The notes under the pieces: generated by a model
What the model saw: the letters and a program-made list of their open reading frames with translations, nothing else
Databases searched by the model: none
What the model was told of the DNA's origin: nothing
Source: Eubacteriales bacterium
GTDB lineage: Bacteria > Bacillota > Clostridia > Christensenellales > Aristaeellaceae
DNA: 64,000 bases
Direction of reading: 5' to 3'
Assembly (NCBI GenBank): GCA_028693055.1
Contig: JAQUWD010000012.1
Location: 19,070 to 83,069 of the forward strand
Made by a program: the position numbers and the translations under genes
In this document: positions 53,876 to 62,330 of the stretch, one piece after another
Numbering within the stretch: the first letter of the stretch is position 1
Layout: each line of letters starts with the position of its first letter

Positions 53876-53877
53876 TG

Positions 53878-53954
53878 TGGTAGCGGCGACTGGATTCGAA
53901 CCAGTGACACTCCGGGTATGAACCGAATGCTCTAGCCAGCTGAGCTACGCCGCC
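53878..53954 (-). tRNA. tRNA-Met (anticodon CAT), elongator
   Basis: A 77-nt cloverleaf: acceptor GGCGGCG pairs with CGCCGCT (one G-U), the D arm contains AGCTCAGCTGGCTAGAGC, the anticodon loop TTCATAC shows CAT, the T arm has GGTTCGAATCC, and CCA is encoded. The G1-U72 pair and A73 fit elongator Met rather than initiator. The CAT anticodon could also be an Ile2 tRNA after lysidine modification, but the body matches elongator Met. Confidence 0.9.
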
Positions 53955-53958
53955 AAAA

Positions 53959-54035
<77 letters not shown>

Positions 54036-54061
54036 ACACTGTCACATATGCGACGTTTGAT

Positions 54062-54090
54062 ATCATACATCATTAAAGCAGTTTTGTCAA
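54062..54090 (-). promoter_or_regulatory. Sigma-A promoter of the fMet-Met tRNA operon
   Basis: Minus strand TTGACA, 17 bases, TATGAT; start expected about 20 bases upstream of tRNA-fMet. Confidence 0.8.
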
Positions 54091-54195
54091 CGACTTTTTT
54101 GCTTGTTGCGAGGATAACCACCATAAGAGCGTCAGAAAGGCAGAAATACGCATAAGGTATTGCTGCGATGACAGATTTAATATCATGGGGATCGT

Positions 54196-54232
54196 AAAAA
54201 ACGCTCTTCGAATCCTCGAAGAGCGTTTTCGT
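54196..54232 (-). terminator. Terminator of the lipoprotein gene
   Basis: A perfect 14-bp stem (54198-54211 with 54216-54229) with a 4-base loop, followed by poly-T on the minus strand, directly after the stop codon. Confidence 0.85.
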
Positions 54233-55114
54233 CTACTGGCGCTGAATGGTATCTTTTATTTTTGTATAAACCTTTAAGTAGTCTTCGCGGTATTCTCGGG
54301 GGAATAGAATCTCAATGCCATAGAGCACATTGTCGATACTGGTATAATGGATGCGTCCACCAAGCTCGACGCCCGTTGCCAGCGTACCTGTGTAATTGGC
54401 GTATACGCCCTTGCTGCCCATCAGGTACCGGCTGGCTGTCAAGCTTGGGTCCCAAGTCACGAAATTGACCGCGCCAATATCTTTTAGACGTTGCGTGACT
54501 TCTTTTTTCAGCTCGGCTTCGCTGTAGTTGCTGGTAACGGGAACGGCTGATAAGGTGATAACGCATTGCTGGCCGTTATGCATTTGGCTTTCAGGCTCGG
54601 TAACGGTATAAACGTCGGTTTGGGAGTTGTCCTCTATCCAGCCGGAGGGCGCTTCAAAGGTTAGACCGCTCCCTAAGCTTCCCGCAGTGTAGGTGACGTA
54701 GGTAAAGCTCAGCTCGGGATGGGGGGTTGGAGATGGGAGATCCACAGGATCCAGCGGAATCGGCGTAGCCCCCGCATAAACATATACGGTGCTTTCTACC
54801 TGAGCCGTTAATGAATCAGAGCTGCTGTAGGGATCGATATAATTCTCTTCACCCAGTGCGTCGTCGGCGGTAAAGCTATCGCTGGTATCATAAGGATTGG
54901 CTGAAAAAATACTGCTGCCCGTAGTGTCCGTATTGGAGCCGGAATCAACGATCGGCTCTGCGGTGGGCTCGGCGGTCGGGGTGGCGGTAGGGCCTAGATA
55001 CTGGGTGTACTGAGCATAAATGGTGCCGTTCTGCTGCGTACCTTCCCCGCTGCATGCGCTTAGCGCCAAAGCCGCAATTGCCAGACAGATCAATAGCTTC
55101 CATGAACGCTTCAT
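54233..55114 (-). CDS. Lipoprotein of unknown function with Pro/Thr-rich linker
   Basis: A 293-residue lipoprotein: signal peptide MKRSWKLLICLAIAALALS, with the lipobox cysteine in LSAC at about residue 21. A low-complexity PTATPTAEPTAEP linker follows. The C-terminal ~150 residues (from SFTYVTYTAGSLGSGLTFEAPSGW) form a globular domain resembling extracellular stability/lipid-binding folds, without a clear family. Monocistronic, with its own promoter and a strong terminator. I do not recognise the function. Confidence 0.8.
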   Translation of the reverse strand: MKRSWKLLICLAIAALALSACSGEGTQQNGTIYAQYTQYLGPTATPTAEPTAEPIVDSGSNTDTTGSSIFSANPYDTSDSFTADDALGEENYIDPYSSSDSLTAQVESTVYVYAGATPIPLDPVDLPSPTPHPELSFTYVTYTAGSLGSGLTFEAPSGWIEDNSQTDVYTVTEPESQMHNGQQCVITLSAVPVTSNYSEAELKKEVTQRLKDIGAVNFVTWDPSLTASRYLMGSKGVYANYTGTLATGVELGGRIHYTSIDNVLYGIEILFPREYREDYLKVYTKIKDTIQRQ

Positions 55115-55183
55115 GCGCTATCCCTCCTCGAAAAACCAAAGAAATTGAAGTGACAAACAAACCTGTTAAGAATACGTCAAACT

Positions 55184-55212
55184 ATTTTAACATTTTACGC
55201 TTTGTTCGTCAA
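55184..55212 (-). promoter_or_regulatory. Sigma-A promoter of the lipoprotein gene
   Basis: Minus strand TTGACG, 17 bases, TAAAAT, about 70 bases before the ATG. Confidence 0.65.
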
Positions 55213-55282
55213 CTATCCCCGGCGTATTCTTGTTATTGGTAAGTTTCCGCTCGTTTTCTTAGGCTGCAAGCACAAAAAGCAA

Positions 55283-56203
55283 TCAGGTGGTAGGTAAATC
55301 TGGAGTAATGCCTTGTGGAATTTCAGCTCGATAGGGCATTGCCTGCTGCGCGCCTATTCGACTCACCGTTATGGCGGATGCAGCCATTGCGAATTGAGCC
55401 GCTTCCTCAATGGAATACCTCTCGCCCAAACGGGTCGCCAGTGCGCCTAGAAAGGTATCGCCTGCGCCGGTGGTATCAACGGCTTCGATCGAGCGGCAGG
55501 GTAGGTAGGTAACCTGATCCTTGGTAACGATGCAGCAGCCTCTGCCGCCCAGTGTAAGCACAATGGTTCCGATTTGCTTTTGAACAGCGTATGCCTTCAG
55601 CTCTTCGTCGCTGGGAGTATGACCGATCAAAGCAGCCATTTCCGTTTCGTTGGGGATAAGAATATCGACGCATTGGAGCAGCTCATCCGGCAGCAGCTGA
55701 ACGGGAGAAGGGTTGAGCACCGTGACCGCGCCGTAGGCATGAGCGCGTTTAAGGGCTTCACAGACGGTAGGCAGCGGAATTTCTAGCTGGCACACGACGA
55801 TCTGCCCATTGCGCAGCAGCTCGTCCTGCTCGTCCAGCAAAGCGATATCCACTTTCTCGTTGGCACCGGGCAGTACAAGAATGCAGTTTTCTCCGTCGTC
55901 GGAAACATAGATATTAGCCATGCCGGTGGGCTGATCCTCTAAAATGCGGATCCCGCTCCCCTTCACGCCGGAGCTTCCCATGGACTCAAGAAGACGTTCG
56001 CCTTGGGAATCCTTGCCCACACAGGCAATAAAGTGAACAATACCTCCCGCACGGGCGGCGGCTACGGCTTGATTTGCACCTTTTCCACCTGGATTGGTCA
56101 TCCGCTCCTTTGCAATGATGGTTTCGCCGGGGCGGGGTATGTGGGCTACGCGGTAAACAAAATCATAGTTTGCGCTACCGATGACTACAATGCCTTGCTT
56201 CAT
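55283..56203 (-). CDS. rbsK: Ribokinase
   Basis: A 306-residue PfkB-family sugar kinase. It has NPGGKGANQAVAAARAGG (substrate-binding signature) and DTTGAGDTFLGAL (ATP site with the catalytic Asp), and IGSANYDFVYRV at the start. These fit ribokinase, which makes ribose-5-phosphate. Its ATG overlaps the last base of the LacI regulator stop codon (TAATG), so the two are co-translated. No ribose transporter is in the window, so the substrate enters through a system elsewhere, or the enzyme handles nucleoside-derived ribose. Confidence 0.9.
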   Translation of the reverse strand: MKQGIVVIGSANYDFVYRVAHIPRPGETIIAKERMTNPGGKGANQAVAAARAGGIVHFIACVGKDSQGERLLESMGSSGVKGSGIRILEDQPTGMANIYVSDDGENCILVLPGANEKVDIALLDEQDELLRNGQIVVCQLEIPLPTVCEALKRAHAYGAVTVLNPSPVQLLPDELLQCVDILIPNETEMAALIGHTPSDEELKAYAVQKQIGTIVLTLGGRGCCIVTKDQVTYLPCRSIEAVDTTGAGDTFLGALATRLGERYSIEEAAQFAMAASAITVSRIGAQQAMPYRAEIPQGITPDLPTT

Positions 56204-57270
56204 TAGATAAACTCCTTTTCCTCCGGGGGGAGGTTGTATTGCTCCTTCGCACGCTCCGTGCGTGAAATTGCAGTGGATTCGCGAATGATTAACTCATTGG
56301 GAATCTCTACGGTACGCGGCATGCCCGTATAGGAACCGGTGATTCGCTCCATAAGCAGCCGGAAGCCTGCTCTGGCAAATAGAAGGGGATCGTTTTTGAC
56401 GGTGGTGAGCCTTGGGCTGGAAATAGACGCGTACATGGTATCGTCCATCCCGGTAACAGAAACGACCTGCGGCACGCGAATACCAAGGTCGTGAAGCGCG
56501 CTGAGAACACCGAAGGCGATAAGGTCATTAGCGCAGCAGATTGCGGTAGGCATTTGATTTTGCTTAGCAAAATAGGCTCCCGCATGAAAGCCGTCCGCTT
56601 GGGTAAAACCGGCTTCCATCATCAAGTGGTCATTGACGGGAAGCCCCGCCTGCTTCATTTCACATAGGTAGCCATCCCTCCGGCTCTGTGCAATGAAGGT
56701 GCCCGGCTTTCCTCCGGCGAAGGCGATTTCGCGATGCCCTAGGGAAATCAGGTGCTTCACCGCCAGATTCGTGCCGCCTTGGGAATGGACGCGTACCACG
56801 TCAAATGCCTCGTTGGAGGGATAGGCGTTCAAGCCGACTACGGGAATCCCTAAGGTGGATAGCGCCTTCACAACCTCTTGGGATGGGCTGACAGAGGCCG
56901 CTAGCACGCCGGAGGCGTAAATCACACGAGCCATGGAAAGGGCGGATAGCTCACGGGTGAAGCTCTCATCTGTATCGCTGGTAACGACGGCGTAGCCGCT
57001 TTCCTCCGCTAGGCGTTGAAGCTCCTTTGTCAGCTTGGAGTAAAATGGATTGCTGATGTCAGGTACATAGAGGAGCAGCATTCGACTTTGTTGATTCTTT
57101 AGACTTTGCGCTGCCAAACTGGGTATATAACCCGTTTTTTTAATAGCCGACGCTACCTGCTGCAGTGTCTTTTCATCTAAGGCTTCCGGGTGGTTAAAAT
57201 AGCGGGAAACCGTGGAGATAGATATTCCGGCTTCCCGTGCCACGTCGCGGATGGTTGTTCTGTGATTCAA
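56203..57270 (-). CDS. LacI-family transcriptional regulator (RbsR-like)
   Basis: A 355-residue repressor. Residues 4-25 are the LacI helix-turn-helix (TTIRDVAREAGISISTVSRY), followed by the hinge and a PBP-type ligand domain. The start is the TTG at 57270 (MNHRTTIRD), seven bases after AGGAGG; an in-frame start further upstream is rejected because it would lie in the operator and promoter region. It is co-transcribed with ribokinase. The TGAAAACGTTTTCA palindrome overlapping its leader is the probable autoregulatory operator. Confidence 0.9.
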   Translation of the reverse strand: MNHRTTIRDVAREAGISISTVSRYFNHPEALDEKTLQQVASAIKKTGYIPSLAAQSLKNQQSRMLLLYVPDISNPFYSKLTKELQRLAEESGYAVVTSDTDESFTRELSALSMARVIYASGVLAASVSPSQEVVKALSTLGIPVVGLNAYPSNEAFDVVRVHSQGGTNLAVKHLISLGHREIAFAGGKPGTFIAQSRRDGYLCEMKQAGLPVNDHLMMEAGFTQADGFHAGAYFAKQNQMPTAICCANDLIAFGVLSALHDLGIRVPQVVSVTGMDDTMYASISSPRLTTVKNDPLLFARAGFRLLMERITGSYTGMPRTVEIPNELIIRESTAISRTERAKEQYNLPPEEKEFI

Positions 57271-57288
57271 AGGCAATCCTCCTCTGCA

Positions 57289-57302
57289 TGAAAACGTTTT
57301 CA
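57289..57302. promoter_or_regulatory. LacI-type operator / cre-like palindrome
   Basis: TGAAAACGTTTTCA is a perfect palindrome just downstream of the promoter start site and upstream of the ribosome site. It fits a LacI-family operator and also matches the CcpA cre consensus, so either autoregulation or catabolite repression is possible. Confidence 0.7.
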
Positions 57303-57314
57303 AATCTGAATACA

Positions 57315-57343
57315 ATTATATCCGTGTTGAACGCTGCTGTCAA
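57315..57343 (-). promoter_or_regulatory. Sigma-A promoter of the rbsR-like/rbsK operon
   Basis: Minus strand TTGACA, 17 bases, perfect TATAAT; transcription start near 57308, so the operator covers about +7 to +19. Confidence 0.85.
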
Positions 57344-57391
57344 TCAAAAAAAGGCAAAAAACAAACAATGATAGGTATAACGACAAAATAA

Positions 57392-57429
57392 TTAGGGCTT
57401 GAGATCGTGCTAGATCACACAAGCCCTAA
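57392..57429 (-). terminator. Terminator of the yhaM gene
   Basis: A 10-bp stem TTAGGGCTTG/CAAGCCCTAA (57392-57401 with 57420-57429) plus inner GATC pairing, followed by AATTATTTT on the minus strand. Confidence 0.6.
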
Positions 57430-57444
57430 AAGGTTCAATTTTGA

Positions 57445-57458
57445 TGAAAACAATTTCA
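57445..57458. promoter_or_regulatory. Second LacI-type operator candidate
   Basis: TGAAAACAATTTCA matches the main operator at 12 of 14 bases. It lies 156 bases (centre to centre) upstream, close to a whole number of helical turns. Confidence 0.45.
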
Positions 57459-57470
57459 ATAGAGAAAGGC

Positions 57471-58448
57471 TTACTCCTCCGTGGGGATGCTTTCCTCTGG
57501 CGCGATCTGCTCATACTGGGCGTTGTACAGGCGACGATCCAGCGACCAGATTTTTTCGCTGAAAACGCCCGGCTTTAACTTGCTAACCGCGTTTTGCATC
57601 TCGTTCATCCGTGCGTCCAGCAGGTCGACCCAGTGGAGTACCTCCGCTTCAGGAAACATCGGCTTGCGAGGACTGCCGTACTCAGCCTCTCCATGGTGGC
57701 TTAGCATCATATGCTGCAAAAGGAGTACGGGCTCGCCAGCGATACCCAAATCGTTAGCGACCTCCTGAATACGGGTTACCCCCAGAACCAAATGCCCTAA
57801 CAGAAGGCCTTCCTTGGTATAATCACGAACCACGCCCATAGCGTCGCTGTCCATTTCCTCTGTCTTGCACAGGTCGTGCAGAATAACGCCGGCGTAGAGC
57901 AGATCCGCGTTTAGCCAAGGGTATTGACCGATTACCGCCTTAGCCATCCCCAGCATCCCCGTGGTGTGGTGCAAAAGACCGCTGCGCTCGGCATGATGGA
58001 TGCGCTGCGCCGCCGGGTAATAGAGGAGTCGATCGTTGAAGCGGCGAAGCATCTCCCGCGTCAGCCTTTGGAGCGGCTCGCTGGTAAAGGCGTTTACCGT
58101 TGCTTCGATTTCTGCCAGCATCTCCTCCGGCGGCTTGGGGGCGCACGGCGTCAACGTGGACATATCCACTGCGTCCTCATCGGTTGCTGAACGTATTTTT
58201 TCGATCCGCATCTGTAAGCGTCCGTTGTATTCAAGGGTCGTTCCCCGCACCTTGACAACGGTGCCGGGGGCGGGGCAGGGAACGTTTCCGTCCCAAACCT
58301 TGGCGTTGACCTCGCCGGTTCGATCGGCTAGATTCAAATCCAGATATTTAGAGCCGTTCCCTCCCGTGCGCTGGTCGGCGCTGCGCACCAGCACAAAGCC
58401 TTCAAAGCGCTGATCCTTGGCTAGATTGCAAAGGGGCTGCTGTTCCAT
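57471..58448 (-). CDS. yhaM: YhaM-like 3'-5' exoribonuclease with HD domain
   Basis: A 325-residue protein. An N-terminal OB-fold (about 10-100: GSKYLDLNLADRTGEVNAKVWD) binds nucleic acid. The HD domain follows with HHTTGMLG and ILHDLCKTEEM, the metal-binding His-Asp pair, and HHGEAEYGSPR further on. The layout is that of YhaM, a Mn2+-dependent 3'-5' exonuclease of Firmicutes involved in RNA and short-DNA turnover. The ATG is preceded by AAAGGA. It ends before a terminator hairpin and follows dnaB on the same strand. Confidence 0.88.
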   Translation of the reverse strand: MEQQPLCNLAKDQRFEGFVLVRSADQRTGGNGSKYLDLNLADRTGEVNAKVWDGNVPCPAPGTVVKVRGTTLEYNGRLQMRIEKIRSATDEDAVDMSTLTPCAPKPPEEMLAEIEATVNAFTSEPLQRLTREMLRRFNDRLLYYPAAQRIHHAERSGLLHHTTGMLGMAKAVIGQYPWLNADLLYAGVILHDLCKTEEMDSDAMGVVRDYTKEGLLLGHLVLGVTRIQEVANDLGIAGEPVLLLQHMMLSHHGEAEYGSPRKPMFPEAEVLHWVDLLDARMNEMQNAVSKLKPGVFSEKIWSLDRRLYNAQYEQIAPEESIPTEE

Positions 58449-58508
58449 GGGAAAATCACAATCCTTTGTTGGCCCGGCAATATCCGGGTCGTGTTTCTAT
58501 GAGAGCCT

Positions 58509-59897
58509 TTATGATATGCTGTTGTCGGCATATTGGGCGAGCTTGGTACCCGGTAGGTTGGTATAGCGGGCAAATTCGGCCTGCCATTCCACGTTGACCG
58601 TGCCCACAGGGCCGTTTCTCTGCTTGGATATAATAATCTCGCCGCTGTTGTCGTCCGGCTTTGGGCCGTCCTCTGTACCGGCTTGGGCATAATAGCCTTC
58701 CCGGTGGATAAACATTACCACGTCGGCGTCCTGCTCAATACTACCGGAATCCCGAAGGTCGCTAAGCATGGGACGCTTATTTTCACGGGCAGAGGGGGCG
58801 CGGCTTAGCTGGGCGCAGGCCAACACGGGAATTTTCAACTCAAGGGCGATGGATTTAAGCTGTCGGCTGATTTCGCTAACCTCCAGCTGGCGGTTTTCTA
58901 CACGCTTATCCGTGCCCATCAAGCCCAGATAGTCGATGACAGCCAGATCCAGCCCCTGCTCCATCATCAAGCGACGGCAGCGGCTGCGCAGCTGGGACGG
59001 CGTTAGGCCGGAGGTATCGTCAATATACGCCCGGCAGGTGCTAAGCTCGTTGATACAGTCGCCCAGCTTTACCCATTCGTCATCCGACAGCATGCCGCTT
59101 CGTACGCGTTGCATATTGATGTTGGCGGCAGAGCATAAAAGGCGCATGCCGATTTGCTCGGCGGGCATTTCCAAGCTGAAAATGGCAACGCATTTTTTGG
59201 CTTTGAGGGCTGCAAATTGCGCAATGCCCAAAGCCAGCGAAGTTTTACCCATGGCGGGCCGAGCGCCTACCAGCACCAGCTCGCCGCCGTGAAGGCCTGT
59301 AAGCATGCGATCCAGATCGTAAAGCCCGGTGGGTACGCCGGAAAGCTTGCCCTTTAAGCGGCTTAGCTCTTCGATATGATCGAAGGTGGCAAGCAGCACC
59401 TTTTGCAGGGGCACCAGCGTTTCCGCGCCTCCGCGCTTCATTACGATATCGAAAATTTGGCGCTCCGCATCCCGGAGAACCTCTGGCAGAGGGTCGCTTT
59501 GGGCATAGCATTGCTGACTGATCCGCTGGGCGGCGGTAATGAGCTTGCGCAAGGTGGCTTTTTCCTGCACGATTTCGATATAGGTGCGGGTGTTGGCCGT
59601 TGTGGGTACAAAACGTACGGCTTCCAGCAGATAAACCGCGCCGCCTACGCTGTCCAGCGTGCCCTTACGGGTCAGCTCGTTTCCCACCGTCATTAGGTCG
59701 ATGGGGCTGCCGCCGATATGCAGCGTTTGCATAGCCGTAAAAATCTCCCGGTGCTCGGGAGTATAGAAATCCTCAGGGGCGAGGGTTTCAAAGGCCAAAG
59801 TGGCAGCGCCTGCATCCTGTAGCACCGCACCCAAAACGGAGCGTTCCGCGTCGATGCTGCTGGGCGGTGCAGCCGCCATCATGTCTCTGCCTTCCAT
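58509..59897 (-). CDS. dnaB: Replicative DNA helicase DnaB
   Basis: A 462-residue replicative helicase. An N-terminal helical domain (about 8-160) is followed by the RecA-like motor with Walker A GARPAMGKTS, DYLGLMG (Walker B) and ACAQLSRAPSARENKRPML. It loads at the origin and unwinds DNA ahead of the replisome. The start at 59897 (MEGRDMM) has a GGGGGAAAG ribosome site; a TTG further upstream is unlikely. It follows rplI by 35 bases, the order seen in many Firmicutes. Confidence 0.95.
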   Translation of the reverse strand: MEGRDMMAAAPPSSIDAERSVLGAVLQDAGAATLAFETLAPEDFYTPEHREIFTAMQTLHIGGSPIDLMTVGNELTRKGTLDSVGGAVYLLEAVRFVPTTANTRTYIEIVQEKATLRKLITAAQRISQQCYAQSDPLPEVLRDAERQIFDIVMKRGGAETLVPLQKVLLATFDHIEELSRLKGKLSGVPTGLYDLDRMLTGLHGGELVLVGARPAMGKTSLALGIAQFAALKAKKCVAIFSLEMPAEQIGMRLLCSAANINMQRVRSGMLSDDEWVKLGDCINELSTCRAYIDDTSGLTPSQLRSRCRRLMMEQGLDLAVIDYLGLMGTDKRVENRQLEVSEISRQLKSIALELKIPVLACAQLSRAPSARENKRPMLSDLRDSGSIEQDADVVMFIHREGYYAQAGTEDGPKPDDNSGEIIISKQRNGPVGTVNVEWQAEFARYTNLPGTKLAQYADNSIS

Positions 59898-59932
59898 GGC
59901 CTTTCCCCCTTTCCCTTTACTCAAAAACAGTA

Positions 59933-60385
59933 TTACTTCGCGGGGATTGCTTCCACATGCACCTTCATTGGCGCGGAAATGCCGGTATACACCCCTACGG
60001 AAATCTCAACGTCGCCTACCTGCCGGATTGGCTCGCATTCCAGCTTGCGCTTGTCGACCTCAACGCCGTGCTGAGCCTTTAGCGCGTCTGCAATTTCCTG
60101 ACTGGTTATGCTGCCGTACAGGCGGCCCTTGTCGCCGCATTTGACCTGCATGTTAATGACCTTTCCCTTTAGGGAATCAGCCACCTTCATCGCCGCCTCC
60201 CGGCGCTCCTGCTCCAGCTTGAGTTCGTTGGCGCGCTTGCGTTCAATTTCCTTCACTGCGCCGGGCGTGGCCTCCACAGCCCATTTGCGGGGAAAGAGAT
60301 AGTTGCGGGCAAAGCCGTCGGATACGTTCATCACATCATCCTTTTTGCCAGAGCCCTTCACGTCGCATAGTAAAATAACCTTCAT
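59933..60385 (-). CDS. rplI: 50S ribosomal protein L9
   Basis: A 150-residue L9 protein: the start MKVILLCDVKGSGKKDD and GFARNYLFPRKWA give the RNA-binding N-terminal domain, followed by a long helix (KEIERKRANELKLEQERREA) and a C-terminal domain ending VHVEAIPAK. It binds 23S rRNA and helps hold the reading frame. AAGGAGG precedes the ATG, which overlaps the yybS-like stop by 4 bases. Confidence 0.96.
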   Translation of the reverse strand: MKVILLCDVKGSGKKDDVMNVSDGFARNYLFPRKWAVEATPGAVKEIERKRANELKLEQERREAAMKVADSLKGKVINMQVKCGDKGRLYGSITSQEIADALKAQHGVEVDKRKLECEPIRQVGDVEISVGVYTGISAPMKVHVEAIPAK

Positions 60386-61458
60386 AAATCGTCATCCTCC
60401 TTCGATTCGTTCTGTTTCATGGTTCTAAAGTGGAAAAGGGGGTCCAACACTCCCAAGAAAAACAAGGCTGTGGGGAAAATCACATACAGAGCCGCGGCGA
60501 TGCAGCCGTACAGTATTTTTCCATCCGGGTTACGGCGGCTTAAAAGACCAATCAACACCGCCGCACCCAGCAGCTCGTATACGTTAAGAAAGACTGCCAG
60601 CATCAGCAGGGAAAGCTGCTGCGCCCAGCTGCCGGATACGCCGGAGAAGATGATGGCACCCATGAAGGTAACCGCCATCATGGCGCCTGCGCCTTTGGGA
60701 AGCTGTAGCGCTGAAAAGCCGGGTATAACCGCTAGCTTTACCTGCTCCTTGTGCACCTGATCCACCAGCAGGTAGCTGTGATGTAGACGCTGCACCCGCA
60801 AGGTAGTAAATACGCTGCCCAACAAGCAAACCTGCACGATCCATGTGGGCAGAAGCTGGTTGAGGAGGGTTTCCAGAGAAAGCCGAAGGGACATCAGCGA
60901 CTGCCGAACGACGGTCTGGTCCACCAAAAAGGAGAGAAGCCCGCGGCTGGCTGCGCCGGAGGGCAGGGAAATGAAGCCGGAAGCTGCAAGCTGATAAAGG
61001 GCGGTGCCCCCCGAACTCGCTTCGCCCACGCTATTGGTGATCTGCTGGGCCAACCCTGCGGCTAAATCTCCTTTCAGGGTGCTTTGCAGGCCGATCAGTA
61101 CAATGATAACACCAAACAGATAAGCCGCCAAATAGAAGAAATAGCTCATGGGAGAAGAGGCCTTTTTGGGGTGAAGCAGTATAGCGGTTAAAACCGGCGC
61201 GCCACAGGCAAAGAGAAGGCTTAACGAGAACAGCGTCGGCAACCCTCGAAGCAGCGCGATAGCCGGAGGGAGAATCACGGCTGCGATTCCTGCCCATTGC
61301 TTTTTCGTGCCAATCAGTGGACAAGCAAAAATAGGCAGAAGAAAGCCCAAGGGTAAACAGAGCGCCGGAAGCAGCGCCATGCATAAAGTAAGCACGACAA
61401 TCCCCGTCAGCATTCCAATAATTTGGCCGCGCTGGGGACGCAGCGCAATCGCCTGCAT
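60382..61458 (-). CDS. DUF2232 (YybS-like) membrane protein
   Basis: A 358-residue integral membrane protein with seven to eight hydrophobic segments, matching the DUF2232/YybS family, which sits upstream of L9 in Firmicutes; its function is unknown. The start at 61458 (MQAIALRPQRG) follows GGGGG. In B. subtilis the phosphodiesterase GdpP (YybT) lies between YybS and L9; here it is absent and the two genes overlap directly. Confidence 0.85.
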   Translation of the reverse strand: MQAIALRPQRGQIIGMLTGIVVLTLCMALLPALCLPLGFLLPIFACPLIGTKKQWAGIAAVILPPAIALLRGLPTLFSLSLLFACGAPVLTAILLHPKKASSPMSYFFYLAAYLFGVIIVLIGLQSTLKGDLAAGLAQQITNSVGEASSGGTALYQLAASGFISLPSGAASRGLLSFLVDQTVVRQSLMSLRLSLETLLNQLLPTWIVQVCLLGSVFTTLRVQRLHHSYLLVDQVHKEQVKLAVIPGFSALQLPKGAGAMMAVTFMGAIIFSGVSGSWAQQLSLLMLAVFLNVYELLGAAVLIGLLSRRNPDGKILYGCIAAALYVIFPTALFFLGVLDPLFHFRTMKQNESKEDDDL

Positions 61459-61503
61459 TTTGTAGCCCCCTTTCTCTTGAATGGCGATGAGACGGCAACC
61501 TTT

Positions 61504-61533
61504 ATTATACCTTAGGCGTAAACAGGAAGTCAA
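61504..61533 (-). promoter_or_regulatory. Sigma-A promoter of the yybS-rplI-dnaB operon
   Basis: Minus strand TTGACT, 18 bases, perfect TATAAT, about 45 bases before the start codon. Confidence 0.7.
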
Positions 61534-61647
61534 TCGTGTATTATCGGGCGGGATTTGCCCTGCATAAGCGCTGATGTATAAGGTCGTTGCTTTTGGAAAC
61601 TCTATCCATGAATGGGAATCAACCCGTTACATGGGAGGTTTGCTGTG

Positions 61648-62319
61648 ATGAAGGGTGATAAAAAAGAGTTCTGTTTGCAATTTGCCGCGGCTTTGGTGAC
61701 GTTTGCTTTACTCCTTTTCTTTGCACAGGCGGACGCGGCAGTTGCGTGGGGCAGCAAAGGCGAGCAGGTGCGGCTGATTCAGCAGAAGCTGATCGAATAT
61801 GGCTACATGACCGCATCGGCCGACGGCGTTTTCGGAAAGACTACCTATGATGCGGTGGTGTGGTTTCAACGCAGAAACGGTCTTTCGGTAGACGGCGTGG
61901 TGGGCGCGTCCACCGCCGCCGCGCTGGGCGTTTCCCTTACAGGCGCCGTAGCGGCGTCCGGCTATAATGAGAATGAAACGTATTTGTTGGCTCGATTGGT
62001 GCATGGCGAAGCCAGAGGCGAACCCTACGTGGGAAAGGTGGCGGTGGCGGCGGTGGTGCTGAATCGAGTAAAAAGCCCGGTTTTCCCCAATACCATCAGC
62101 GGCGTGATCTATCAGGCGGGCGCTTTTGACGCTGTCTATGACGGTCAGATCAACCTAACCCCGGACAATGACAGCATCCGAGCTGCCAAGGATGCGCTAA
62201 ACGGCTGGGACCCGTCTGGCGGCTGCATCTATTACTATAACCCGGTCACAGCCACCAACGGCTGGATTTGGTCCCGCACGGTGCAGCTGAGCATCGGCAA
62301 GCATAATTTCGCTATCTAG
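61648..62319 (+). CDS. sleB: Spore cortex-lytic enzyme SleB
   Basis: A 223-residue exported protein. The signal peptide (FAAALVTFALLLFFAQADA) is followed by a peptidoglycan-binding domain (GSKGEQVRLIQQKL...GVFGKTTYDAVVWFQRRNGL) and a C-terminal Hydrolase_2 domain with the catalytic Glu in HGEARGEPYVGKVAVAAV. It degrades the spore cortex during germination. The ATG at 61648 has GGGAGG upstream. It is followed 11 bases on by ypeB, its usual partner; no clear sigma-G promoter was recognised upstream. Confidence 0.93.
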   Translation: MKGDKKEFCLQFAAALVTFALLLFFAQADAAVAWGSKGEQVRLIQQKLIEYGYMTASADGVFGKTTYDAVVWFQRRNGLSVDGVVGASTAAALGVSLTGAVAASGYNENETYLLARLVHGEARGEPYVGKVAVAAVVLNRVKSPVFPNTISGVIYQAGAFDAVYDGQINLTPDNDSIRAAKDALNGWDPSGGCIYYYNPVTATNGWIWSRTVQLSIGKHNFAI

Positions 62320-62330
62320 GAGGCCGTTGC

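Noticed and set aside
53878..53954. Reading the CAT tRNA as tRNA-Ile2
   Set aside because: The acceptor and arm sequences match elongator tRNA-Met of Firmicutes; Ile2 usually differs in the acceptor stem.
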